From Corynespora cassiicola (lineage: Eukaryota; Ascomycota; Dothideomycetes; Pleosporales; Corynesporascaceae), in contig JAEUWY010000004.1 of the NCBI GenBank assembly GCA_022059125.1, forward strand, positions 3,286,001 to 3,350,000: 64,000 bases of DNA, in the 5' to 3' direction. The translations under genes and the position numbers were made by a program. Below, piece after piece: positions 23,710 to 34,794 of this stretch (position 1 is the first letter of the stretch; each line of letters starts with the position of its first letter). The notes below the pieces were generated by a model, which made no database searches, was not told the DNA's origin, and saw only the letters and a list, made by a program, of their open reading frames with translations.

Positions 23710-25273
23710 CGTGTGTTTGGGTAAAGAAACGCAAAAGTTATATGGAATTAAAATGCTTCAAGTCGTTATAGCAAAGTGGGGAGCCGAAAATATGGGAGCG
23801 ACTAAAGTTTAAAGAATTATTGAAAACAGAAAATCACAAGTCAACACTTCCAGTGGTACATAGGATACAGAAGATGTATATACATATGCGGCCAACTCAG
23901 ATAGGGATTTTCTAGTGTCCGGCCTTGCACTAACTTGATGGAGAACAAGCCGGGACTAGCTTGTTAACGGACTTGGCGCGGTGAAAACTTCGTGATGTTC
24001 GCAAGAGCTTCCGAAAAGATACATCTGGGCACTCGTACGAGCGTTATGCCTCGGTACAACTCAATGGGACGTGCGTAAAATTACTCATCCCCTAGACACG
24101 GAGTACACCATCTTCCCATCCTCTCAGGCGGCATAGAGTCAGACCGACAGGACGGGGAAACGGGATGATTTTCTTGGGGGTTTCAGATGAGGAGCTCGAC
24201 CAGGCATACTATAGGAGCGAAAACACTTGCCAGCGGTTCTCTTCACATGCGTCTTCATTGTTGCATCGGCATGAAATTTAGTCAAGGAGCAAGTCACGGC
24301 GACTGCTTGGTCCATCTTGCGGTCGTGACGCAATTGTGTGAAAACATAACACAGCACAGGAGTAGACAGTTATACATGGGTGCCGAGTGCCGTTTAAGAG
24401 AGTCACACAAGGTCATGTTAATCTCAGGCGATTCGAGATCGAGATAGACGCCGCTCCAAAACGGGGGCAAGCCTAGCCCGTCGACCTAACACTCAAGCCA
24501 GCAGGCGGCTGAATGACGCTCCGAGCCGTTGCGCTTCGCGATGAAGGAGGGCCTTCGCTTGCGCAAACCGCCCCACCATTGCGAAAAAGTCCGACCTATT
24601 TTAGTTCCCGTCGGAGATCCACGTCTAATGCTCCTTTCTCTTCGGCGCTTCCGAGTCCAAGGCGACAGCGCTGTCACAATCTTATCAAATGCCTCGGTCC
24701 AGATTGGTGGCGTTATGCGGATTGCAACATCTCATGCCCTGATTGCATTCTGCCTTTTGGTCCTGATACGAGGTTGATTAAGCGTATCAAAGCGGCGTTT
24801 CCAACTCCACCGACTTCTCGCCGTCTTGTGGCCTATCGAATGCTTTGCCGCGAATGTGTTATTCAAGAATGCTACTTTACTACTTAGAGAAGGGATTCAA
24901 TGTTGACTCCAAGATGTAAGACGCAAAGACGCGGGCGTATGTCATACACAACACTCGGCGGGACATTTTAAAGGTTTCTAGCAACTGGCATCCCCCTGCC
25001 TGTCGTCACATGTATATTTTCGCGACTCCAAGACCACGCTGGCCAAGATCAAAAACACTGAATGTGATGTATTTATTACATTAGCTAAACTGCCAGCCTT
25101 TCGACCAGTCTTTCTCCATGGCAAAATCTGTGATTTCCAGCCGCAGTGGCATCGAGTGATCAAGTTCTCGACCAAGACCCCCTCTCTGCCATCCACCAAC
25201 AAACCATATAACCAAAAACATCATCACCTTTTCTCTATGATCCTTTCCCTTGCTCACGATTCCTCCCCCATCC
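23710..25273. other. Intergenic region upstream of CYP505
   Basis: About 1.5 kb. Overlapping short frames at 24486-24887 on both strands have no recognisable features. No TATA, repeat or RNA gene can be argued for. The last 80 bases run into the strand-asymmetric tract described at 25254-25530. Confidence 0.5.
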
Positions 25274-25530
25274 TCATCGCCACCAACTCTGCTCTCTCAA
25301 ACCCAGCATGCCCCCCTCTCTCCCTCCTCCTCCTCCCTCCCAACCCCTCCACCACCCCAAAGCAAAAATTCCCATCCTGCCCCCCCTCCCTCGTCTCGGA
25401 AACACTAACCTCAACTGGCACCTCCCCACCCCCCACCTCCTCCCACCTCCCCAGATACCCCTCCTCATCCCCCACCCTTCCACCACCCTCCTCCACCTCC
25501 TCACCCTCACAAACCCCCTGACCAGCCTAT
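25254..25530 (+). repeat. Polypyrimidine-biased low-complexity tract
   Basis: On the plus strand this stretch is nearly all C, T and A with very few G; the complementary bias to G continues on the plus strand from about 25660 to 25940, so the two tracts are of opposite strand sense. Units such as ctccctcc and ccaccctcc recur without fixed period. It is mirror-like purine/pyrimidine DNA of the type able to form triplex structures. Confidence 0.5.
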
Positions 25531-25993
25531 GCCCCCCGACAAACACGCCCTCGCTCGGAACGCGCTCGCACATCCACACACGCAGGTCCTCGAGCACGCG
25601 CCGCGGCAGCGCGCGCACCTGCCGCGGCAGCAGGGGGTGGATGACGTATGCGTGTGCCAGCGAGGGGGAGAACGTGTCTGGGGAGGAGCAGTAGCAGTAG
25701 CAGCAGCCGAAGAGGGCGGCAGCGGGGAGGGTGGGGATTTCTTCGTAGTGGGCGTGGGTTTGGGCGAGGTGGGTTGGGGAGAGGGGGGAGGAAGAGGATG
25801 GGAGGCGGGTTCGTGGGGGGAGGGTCGAGATTGGGGTGTTGGGAGGGGGGGAGCTGGCTGGGGGTGGATCGTGGTAGGTTAGGAGGTGGGGGAGGGCGTC
25901 TACGCGGTTGAGGATGAGGGGGGGTTGGGGGCGGGGGGTGCCTGTTAGTAAGGCGAGGGCGGTGTCGTAGGCTGTGGAGAGCCAGGAAGGCAT
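25274..25993 (-). CDS. Doubtful hypothetical protein in a strand-asymmetric tract
   Basis: A 239-codon frame. The first 150 residues (MPSWLSTAYDTALALLTG, HYEEIPTLPAAALFGC, LPRRVLEDLRVWMCERVPSEG) look like a plausible globular protein, but after about residue 165 the frame becomes Arg/Gly/Trp-rich only because the minus strand is almost pure purine. An overlapping frame at 25496-25254 (EVPVEVSVSETREGGQDG) looks more protein-like for the C-terminus, so a missed intron or a sequencing/RIP-type defect between the two is possible; I could not find convincing splice sites. No family is recognised. It may be real only in its N-terminal half. Confidence 0.35.
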   Translation of the reverse strand: MPSWLSTAYDTALALLTGTPRPQPPLILNRVDALPHLLTYHDPPPASSPPPNTPISTLPPRTRLPSSSSPLSPTHLAQTHAHYEEIPTLPAAALFGCCYCYCSSPDTFSPSLAHAYVIHPLLPRQVRALPRRVLEDLRVWMCERVPSEGVFVGGHRLVRGFVRVRRWRRVVEGWGMRRGIWGGGRRWGVGRCQLRLVFPRRGRGGRMGIFALGWWRGWEGGGGGREGGMLGLREQSWWR

Positions 25994-27059
25994 GGTGTGG
26001 GGCGTTTTTGCTGTGCCAGAATGAAGTGTGGAAATATGGTTTTTATGTTGTTGATGTCCAGTTAAAGAAAGTGGCCTAGAGGTTGCAGCAAACGTCGTGG
26101 TTGAAGCAGTACGGGCGATGGCTTAATGAGAGTGCCTAGAATGCAGTGAAATGTCCCGAAATCAAGTGACTGGTTCAAGGGAAATGGAGGGCAGAATTAA
26201 CTTTGCGTGAAGGCCAGATGTGAACAGCTCGTTACAAAGTCGACCACCATGCCTGCAGAAGTGAATTGGAGAGCCACCAAGGTGAGGGGAAATCGGGCCC
26301 CAAATCAGTATAGGTTTGGCCACGAACATACACCCCATTTGTCAGGTCAAGGCACATGGGCCGTCACCGGTAAAACATTAACTTGGGTACGTGTACTTCC
26401 CGGGCGCCAATGCTTTTCCACTCCCCTGGGCTATCTACAGGACTCAGTTCACTCTGACCCAAGCTTCTTTACTCCAAAGACTTTTGTTTACATGATTTCT
26501 TCAATTCCTATGCAAAAATCTACACTAGATGTTCATTATACTAAATCCAGTCGTCCATTTACTGATTTCCATTGATACCAGATCCAAAGGAGATTCGTGA
26601 CTAATCATCCCATCTCATAAACCTCTTTCCTGATTTCCTTTGGTATTTCATATCTCCAGGATATAATTCTTCCCCCGGTCCCATTCCCCGCTACCAGATA
26701 TCCAGGAAATTCAAACCAAGTAAATCTACAGACAACTCTCCCAATTTGCACCCACCAGCATCGTATAAAATAGCTCAGACTGAAGGTGGAATCAAAGTAT
26801 GGTGTATGTAGTATAAGAAGCAAAAGCGGTTGCTTTGGGGGGAATCATGCTTTATGAAACAGTAACACCGATACGGGAAAGAAATTAAAAAAAAAAAAAA
26901 AAACTCCTCGCTATGCATGCAGGCCGTTATGTATGCGCGCAGAGCGAAGAATGTGAAATAAAATAAACAATATAACAATCCATGCAGGTAGGTGCGGGTA
27001 TATAAAGAATTGGAATATAGTCAACAGCATCGTCCTTGGTGTTGGAAAAGAGAATATGC
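25994..27059. other. Intergenic region, nothing assigned
   Basis: No supportable gene. A run of 17 A at about 26887-26903 is the only simple repeat. The frame at 26207-26575 has no family features. Confidence 0.5.
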
Positions 27060-30000
27060 TCAAGGCAAGCTCTCAAAGTCGGATCGCTGGCGCAGGTACT
27101 TGGCCGCCAGTTGGTCGCCACCACGCATACTTTGCTCCATCCAGTGCTGCGCAACACACATGGTCATTGGGTCGCTCCTTGCGGGGTCTTGAGATGCCTT
27201 TCTTTCACGACTCAAGAGCTCGGTCTTGAAAACATCGCGCGGCTTGGTAAGCGGCAGAACCGTGCGCTGCAGTAGCTCTGGAGTCGTGAGGTAGAAGATG
27301 GCGAGCTCGCGCTCAGCAGTCGGATCGCCTTCCTTTGCAGTGATGAGAAGCATGCGTGCGGCGTCCTCCATAGTGTAGCGAGGAGTAGGCTCATTCACAG
27401 GGGTGGCTGTACCAGACCCGGAAGTCATACCGCCCTTCTCGGATGCAGTACCGTTGGCTTGCTGAACGACTGCGTCGCGCTTGGAGTTCTCACGATTGAC
27501 AACTTCATCAACGAGCTCGACCATGATACGACAGACATCTTGCTTGAGGCCAAGAACAGCGAGGCCGACATCCCAGAAAGCCTTGCCACGTGCAGTCTTG
27601 TCAAGCATCTGCGCCGGGACGAAGGACGCAATGTACTGGAGATCTCTGAATAGAGTCTTGGGTCGGATGTTTGCATCGCGGAAGAGGCCTTGCATGACTT
27701 CGACAATCATATCTGTGCTTGGAGGGCCGACGGGAGAGCGAGCGCCGCTTCGATGGGGCTGAGGAGACGAGGTGATGCCCCTTTCTTGAGCCATTGATTG
27801 TGAGCGACGCTCTTCACAATTGGCAATGGCTTCCTCTAGATTCTGTGCACGCGTAGTGTGGTTGGTAGGCTCGCGTGCACTGAGCTCTGGCATGGCGCCG
27901 AGTGTAGGAGACTGAGGTACGGTAGGCAAGGTGTCGCGACGACTGTTGAAGGAGCGGCCCGAGCGGGACGAGAGAGAAGCGACAATGAGAAGCTCCAGCT
28001 CATAAAGAGCATGCAGTTTCGAGAATGGATTAGGATGCGTAGCAAATTTGCTCAACAGGCGCCGGAAGGCCACGTTGTATGGAAACTCGAGCAGGCCGGC
28101 CTTTTTGGCGGCGGACATGCCCGAAGAACGAGAAGTCGCATCACTCGATGTCGATGAATGTTCGCCTGCAGAGTGCTGAGCGTCAGAGCCAGCAGCGTGT
28201 TGATAGGTTGCGATGGGCGGGGCAGCCTGGCTTCGTTCGTTGCGTCCCAATGTATCCAGCGGGCCGCTGCGGTGGTCTCCATGGGGTTTGGTGCGCATGC
28301 TCTTCATGCTCTTCTTTCGCGCCAACTGCTTCTTGCGCCTACGCTCTTCTTCTTCTCTACGGTTAATGCAGTCGTCTAGCAAATCGCCTGAAAACCACGC
28401 ATCTGTCTCGCTTCCAGAGGCAAAAACCATGTTGCCGAGGTCGCTGAGAAGAAGGCCGGTCAAGGCCTGCTTGAGATCGAGCAAGAACCTGCGCTTGTCT
28501 TCGTTGACGCTTGCGGACTGCTTCAGCATGACGGTACCCTTGGAAGAAGACGCTGTTCGTGGTCGAATGCTAGTAGCGCTCGATGGTGACTGCGCCTGCG
28601 TCTGGAAGGGAGACCAGAAAGTAGCATTGGAGTCGATTGAAAGCACGGGGCTTGATCCTCCAAAGTAGTCCTGAGAATTAGAGGCGCTGCTTCCCCAAGG
28701 GCTCAGATCGATACTCTGCTGGGAACCTATGCGGTTGACTGATCGGAGGCTGCCTTGGCTGGGGCGTTGCGCAAAGTCAAGGCTACGCGAGCCAGGCCTG
28801 CCCTGAGTCTCGTATTCCTCGTCACCAGCGATGGAAAGAGTTCCAACTCCAGTGAGGAATAGATCACCCTTCTGGCGCCCACTGTCCAAGACTTCCTTGT
28901 CACGCTTGTAGAGCTCACTGGCCCAAAGCACTGGTCCATCCATCATGCCGTCGCCAACAAGTTTGTTGACGCACTTGTCCACTTCGAGACAGAATCGGTG
29001 GATGCGCTCTTCACCTTTGCAGAAGATCTCTACGCCATAGTTGTTCAGCCATTTGAGCGTAATGTCTGACTGCTCATCAGAAAGTTTGTTAGGGCCTCCA
29101 AACTCATCAGGGGCAGCCATGAGGTTCACAACTTGGGCTTCAGTCTTGAGCAGGAAATCCCTCGAAGAAGATTTGGAGAAGTTTCGAGGTCTGTGCGACT
29201 GGAGTGGCTTGCCATCGAGGCTCTTCGTTGGCTGACCCATGATCTTGAGGGCGAGCGCAACGTTTCGGGCTTCCTCGTAGTTAGCAGAGTTGCGAACATC
29301 AGTGATGTACCACATCTTATCGCGTAGATTCTTCAGTCCTAGCATCATCTCATCGACAACTGTGTCGTGGCGCTCCTGGGACTGCTTGAGCCACACAAAC
29401 CAGGCCTCAAACTCTTCGATTGCGTTGGCGGACTTTTGTAGGGAATCGCGGGGTCCACGAGAGAAGTAGTTGAGCAGAGCTGCGTACCCGTTCTTGATGA
29501 GAGATGGGGAGCTCATTCTGCGAAGAGTTTGCAGAGTCTTGTAGTACAGGTGGGCATTGACAAAATCAGATCGCGCCTGACACTGGTACATTGCCGTCTC
29601 GAGCATGGTAATCAGAACGGAGTTGTGTTCTTGCTTATCGGTCAGCTGCGGGTTGCTGCTGCTTCGTGGGTGCTGCGGAGAGCGGTGACGGGCTGGAACA
29701 TTGCGTTGGCTGGCAATCAAATTCGTGAGCTGGCTTTGACTGAGGTTCGGGGTCTGGTTGTATGGGTTTCTAGAGCCAAGACCTTCGCTGTTTTGTCTTA
29801 TGGGGCCTCCCCCTCGGGCGCGTCGTTGGTGTGTTCGGTTGCTAAAGCTCTTGGATTCGCTCTCTGGCGCAAGCTCCTTCGGGATTTCATATTCTTCGAC
29901 CAATTTGGCAATGGCTTCCTTGAGCTGGTGGTAATCGTTCTCCAAATCATACTCCTTTGCCGAGCCCTCATCGTCGCTGCTGTCACTGTCAGGTGAATCT

Positions 30001-32542
30001 TCATCGTGTTCCTCTTCGTCATCAAAGTCTTTGCGCATGCGCGGCTTGAGATGCTTTCCGTCGGGAGAGATGTAGAGAACAGCCCATCTCTCGGCGCACG
30101 GATGGCAGGAACCAGAAGTAGAATCAAAACCCAACATGCGAGTCATTTCGGAGCACGCCATCCTCAGGCGCCTCCCATAAGCCTCTGTGGGTGCGACCTT
30201 GGTTTCAGCATACGACTCTTCCAACGTCACGTTCTGACGATCAGCAGACTGATTAGAGGGATCGAGCAGAGGCTCTCTTGAAGTAGTGTCACTTGTCATG
30301 GAAGAGGCACTGGCACTGAGAATAGAGCTGGCATCGCCTGCGGAGGTTGAGTGGGTTCGGAAGGGCATGGACATGGCAGAAATGGATGAGGCAGACGATG
30401 TGAGGCCCGTGCGGCGTTGGACATCCTTCTCAAGCTGGCTAGAAGAGGGGCGGCGTTCCGGGAACAAGGTATTGACCAAAGTAATTATATCGGCTGGGCA
30501 CAGAACAATAAAAGGCTGTACCTCGACCGTTTCCCGCGGAGAAGTGATGGCCTTGGCGGGAAGCAAAATGGGTTTGGAGTGGGACTTGGTGTGCTTGAAC
30601 CTTGCCAAAATGCTCTCAACATGAGTACGGATCTCCGGAAGAATGGGCGCCGCCTGCTTCCTGCTAAAATTGTCAGTCATAGTCACGGCGGAGAAGATGG
30701 TTCCAAAGGAGAGATCGTACCAATTGTAGGTCATGTCCAAGACGTGCTTCTGGGCGCGGATGGCAATTTCCTTGAGGATCTTCTGGCGGGCATGTTCGCT
30801 GATGTGGTGGCCAATCATGATTCCATGGGTCTGCTGCAAGTTAGTGCAAGAAGGGAGGATTGACGGTAGGAAAACGTGCCTCGGGATGAATGATAGCATT
30901 CAGCAAGAAGGTGGAGAACAGCCATCGGGAAACGAAGAAATTCTGTGCTCCCCTGCGGAGATTCTTGGTCTCATCCAGCTTCCGCAGAATGGCATTTCCA
31001 ATCTCCAGGACACCCTCGGGAATTCCTCCGGCGCTGGGCTCGTCGTCTACAACCTCGAAAAGACGCTTTACGGCCTTGTCAAAGAACTCGTCAGCGGCGA
31101 TGGTATCCTTGGTGGTGCGGGCGGCTGGCTGGGCACCGGAACGTGCAGACTGCTCCTCGGCCTTCTCCAACAGGAACTGGCCGTCTTGGAGAACCTGCAT
31201 GAGATAGAGCTCCAGGTTGGTCTTTCCGGGCCACTCTCTCATGCCAGCCCAAACGTCCAGGACCGACTTGATGAACTTTTCGGAGCCCTGCTTGGTCTCC
31301 ATGATCAGCCTGGCGCAAGTTGTGGCCCAAACATCAGTCCTGCGGAGGTCCTCAGCGGAGTCTGGGCCGGAGGAATTGGCGAAGATGGTGTAAATCAGGG
31401 CAGCGAGGGGATCGTGCCTCTGGAAAGACAGGAGACGCTCCACGGGGCTCGGCCCCTGGGCCGTGGGCTTCTGGGATCCAGCGGCCTTGATTTTGGCCTG
31501 CATGGCCATGACGGAATCTATGGGATCCAAAGCCTGGCGGAAGGAGGTGAGGGAGGCCAGTTCCTGCTGGGTCAGATTGAGAATGCGAGTAGCAAGGAAA
31601 TCAGGATTAGTGCGGATTTCAGAAATAAAATCCAGCAAATCATCCAAAATCTTAGAAGGAACTTCGTTCATGAAAGTGGAGAAAGACTGAGACTTGTCCA
31701 TGCGCAGGCTCTTGGACTTGCCCAGGTCCAAGTCGGGCTCTAGCAGGGCATAGCGGCGCGTTGCATCGCACGAGTTGCGAACGTCGTTGATGGCATTATA
31801 CAAAGAAGCAAAACTTTTCTTGTCGTCGGACCTGAAGTTGTCAACCAGGGTGCGGTGCACCAGCTCTCCACAGTGAACCAGCCGGGCGGAGAGGGCGCTC
31901 GAGACCAGCCAGCGGTGCAGGCGCACGCGCGAGTGGGCCTTGCGCTGCTCCTGGTAGCCCTGGAGGCGGATCAGATGCGCGAGCTCTGCGAGCGACGTGG
32001 CCGACGAGGGGATTGCGACCGACGGCAGGTTGGTGTCCGAGTAGCTCGAGAGGTCGGCGGGCAGGAGGCGCGGCAGGCGGCCGGCGGGGGCAGAGACGGA
32101 GACGGCCATGGGCGGGCGCTGTGCAGGTCGCTCATTGTTGTCGTGTAAGCCGCCAGGCCGACTTCCCATGGTAGTTGACGGAGGAGGGTCTGTAGAGGGC
32201 GGCGGCGGCGACGAAGACGACCGGGGCGGGCTGGAGGGACGGGGCGGGGCGTCTATGGGCGGGTCATGGACAGTAGTTGTAGAGGCGGTGTTTTGGTGGG
32301 CGAGGAGGGAGGGCGTGTGGCTCCGCGACGAGACGTGGGTTATGGCTGGGGACACGGCTGGGAAATGGGTCAGTTCGGGTGCCAGCTCATCGTACAGAGG
32401 GCATTGATCCGGGCCGAAGCTATTGGGCTGCTGGGGGGGCGTACGGGCAAGGAAAAGAGGACGAGTTGGGGCTGGACGTACGGGGAGTGGAGGGCACGGC
32501 CTGGGCCGAGGGCGAGGCGGAGTGCTGGCTTCTTCTAATCAT
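27060..32542 (-). CDS. Large RasGAP-like conserved fungal protein
   Basis: Minus-strand exons: 32542-32482, 32357-30880, 30830-27060; introns 124 and 49 bp; about 1769 residues. The upstream exon gives the only good start (MIRRSQHS...). The second intron starts with GC (GAG|GCACGT) and yields FLLNAIIHPE joined to THGIMIGHHISEHAR, reminiscent of the FLRFxxPAIxxPE core of RasGAP domains. A stretch at 30661-30720 could be a further 60-bp intron, as it is a multiple of three, has GT and AG ends and no stop. The centre is disordered and Ser-rich with an acidic patch (about residues 710-760); a basic coiled segment EEEERRRKKQLARKKSMK follows. The C-terminus (DAARMLLITAKEGDPTAERELAIFY) resembles Sel1/TPR repeats. 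A GTPase-regulating scaffold is a guess; orthologs in Pezizomycotina are annotated only as hypothetical as far as I recall. Confidence 0.75.
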
Positions 32543-32920
32543 GTTGCTGTCGCCATAGGGCTCGGGGGCGGCGGCGCGGTGAGGTCAGCAAGCAGCAGCA
32601 CGGCAGCAACAACAACAACGGTAGTGGTGGACGGAGGACAGTGGGCGGCGGGCGGCGGACAGCGGTGCACGTCGGTCTGCAATACACGTCGGCACGCCTA
32701 CAGCAGCAGCGGCATGACTTGGACGACACAGGGGCTGGATGACTCGCTGGGGGCGACTTTTGGGCGCAGGACGACGCAGGACGCAGACACGCTGGCAGGA
32801 GGAGAGGATCGCGGTCGCTGCGCAGAGTCTGGTCTAAACACGGCCTGGAGCAGAGGGCAGCTGGGCAGACAGGCAGGCAGGCAAGCGAGCGAGTGGGCGA
32901 GGGGCGCGAGGGAGCGAGGG

Positions 32921-33000
32921 AGCCAGTGAGCCAGTGAGCCAGTGAGCCAGTGAGCCAGGGCGCCGGCGGGCCAGCGAGCCAGCGAGCCAGCGAGCCAGTG
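32921..33000. repeat. 8-bp minisatellite AGCCAGTG / AGCCAGCG
   Basis: Four to five copies of AGCCAGTG (32921-32956) are followed after a short divergent stretch by three copies of AGCCAGCG and one more AGCCAGTG (to 33000). The two variants differ by a single T/C change and are sorted into blocks, a sign of local duplication rather than constraint. Confidence 0.9.
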
Positions 33001-33164
33001 GACGAGGGCAGCGTCCGTTATCGATACGGCAGGGCGCGGCCGAGCGAGGCCAAGCGCGGCGATGGCGGCGCGTGATTGGCTTGTCTGGCGAGCGCCGGCG
33101 GCGGAGAGCAAGCGGTCGAGGCTGCGACGGGAGCGCTGGTAGCTGGAGCTTGTTGCGGCCGAGG

Positions 33165-33241
33165 GGCAGACCGCAGACCGCAGACCGCAGACCGCAAAGC
33201 ACACAGACGGACGGACAGACAGACAGGCAGGCAGCCGGCAG
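33165..33241. repeat. 7-bp CAGACCG array passing into CAGA/CAGG runs
   Basis: Four copies of CAGACCG (33178 and neighbours) grade into acagacggacggacagacagacaggcaggcag, i.e. tetranucleotide derivatives of the same core. Confidence 0.85.
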
Positions 33242-33597
33242 ACCGCCCTGCGCTGGCCGTGATGACTTGCAGGCCATGCATCGTGGGACCAGCCCGCGAA
33301 TCACGCCCTGCCCTGCCCTGCTCACGCCGCCCCAGGCCCAGCTTTCAGCTCCAGCGGGTGCGGTGGGCATGGCCGCCGCTGCCACTGTATAACCAGCTAT
33401 CCCCGCCTGACGCTGCCAGCAGCCACTCTGCGGGGCCTTGGTTGCTGTCGTTGCTGTCGTTGCGGTTGCCGCCACCGCCGCCGCCGTTGGTTTCAATGGT
33501 TTCATGGCTTTATGGCTTCATCTGAAGTCGCTGGGGATGGCCGTGGCCGCTTCTGCGACCGCCCCCCTCTAGCATCCATTCCCATCCACCCACTCCA

Positions 33598-33655
33598 TGG
33601 CTCCAGCGCTCCAACGCTCCAATGCTCCAACGCTCCAGGGCTGCTCGCTCCAGGC
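33598..33655. repeat. 10-bp GCTCCAACGC-type array
   Basis: GCTCCAGC, GCTCCAACGC, TCCAATGC and TCCAACGC units follow each other with about 10-bp period; an imperfect tandem array. Confidence 0.7.
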
Positions 33656-34143
33656 CCCGACCTCCCCTCTCCCCAGTGTGCGCCAGGCTACCGATAGCCT
33701 CAGCATTGCATCCGCCAGCTGCCTGCACGCTGCACCGCTCCCTGCACCGCGGCCCCCTCGACGGCCCACAGCCAGTCGGCTAAGCGTTGTGCGCTCGGCC
33801 TCCTGACGTGTTCCCGATCATCGCCCCTGGTTGATGTGCTGGCACTCCCAAGAGCGTCGTGCATGCAGACGACAGACGACAGACGACCAAAAAAAGCCCT
33901 CTCCCAATTACCGCGTCCCACTTGCCCGCCCACGAACCGCTGTTTTCCTGCTCTCTCCTGCTTGCATCTTGCCGGCCTCCCAATCCCAGATGGATAGGAG
34001 ATGTGCACACTCGCCCACTGCACTCCTTGCCCCCTGCGCCAATGACACGTGCAGCCGTCCCTTAGAGCCTTACCTTCTGCAGTTCTTCATGCCTCACACT
34101 AGACGCCCCACGTTGCATTTGCTGCACTGCTGCACTGCTCTGC

Positions 34144-34193
34144 TGCGCTGCCTGCGCTGCCTGCGCTGCCTGCGCTGCCTGCGCTGCCTGCGT
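34144..34193. repeat. 9-bp CCTGCGCTG array, five copies
   Basis: Five consecutive copies of cctgcgctg, preceded by gctgcactg variants from 34130. Read in one minus-strand frame it gives (Ala-Ala-Gln)n, but no gene context supports coding. Confidence 0.9.
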
Positions 34194-34794
34194 TGTTGAC
34201 GCTGCCGCAAACTTCACACTCCAGCGCCCCCGAGTCCACAAGGAATCACGCATGCCGGCACCTCCACAGCCAATCATGGCCGCCACTGCCACTTTGCCCT
34301 CTGCGCATTACGAGTCGTTCTCAGTGCCGTCTACCTTTGTTTATTGTCTATGTCTTTTTTCCTTTGCTTTTGGCTGAGGCTGCCTGAGAAATACCACCGA
34401 GACTGGGATGTCCTCAGACCCTGACATGTACCACCCGCTTGCTGTCCCTGACCCGTCGCCATGTGCCCCCCCCCCTCCACCCCTCCACGAGTTCCGCCCT
34501 CGACGGCGGAGACTTTTTTTTTTCGGCTGGCTGGCTGGCTGGGTACTTGGGCACCCAGCCGTCTGTGGCAGCCTTAGGCTGACGCTCACGTTGCCCAACC
34601 GCTGCTATGCGCCTAACATGTCGCGGAACAAGCAACCCGCCAGTTGATATCCGCCAGATGCCGGCTGCAAGCGGCTGGACACTTCACTGCAAATGCCCAA
34701 GGCAAGCCTCAGATCATTGGGAACCAGAGGAAGAATGACTTCGCGTAGCGCGCGCTCCGAGCCACTCTTCCACGCGTTAGCCTCTGCCCTTGGC

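Larger units (their letters stand above)
32543..34794. other. Minisatellite-rich promoter region
   Basis: 2.25 kb of GC-rich DNA between two minus-strand genes, containing at least four different short tandem arrays (listed separately). Long open frames on both strands here (for example 33505-32834) encode monotonous peptides such as HWLAGSLAHWLTGSLA that derive from the repeats, so none is called. This includes the promoter and 5' leader of the RasGAP-like gene. Confidence 0.6.

Noticed and set aside
24486..24887. Overlapping frames on both strands upstream of CYP505
   Set aside because: Mutually overlapping, no motif, no consistent codon use.
32921..33241. Regular repeats considered as a CRISPR-like array
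   Set aside because: Units are 7-8 bp with no spacers, in a eukaryotic genome; plain minisatellites.
32834..33505. Long minus-strand frames with HWLAGSLAHWL-type peptide
   Set aside because: The peptide is the translation of the 8-bp minisatellite in rotating frames; no start context, splice sites or family support a gene.
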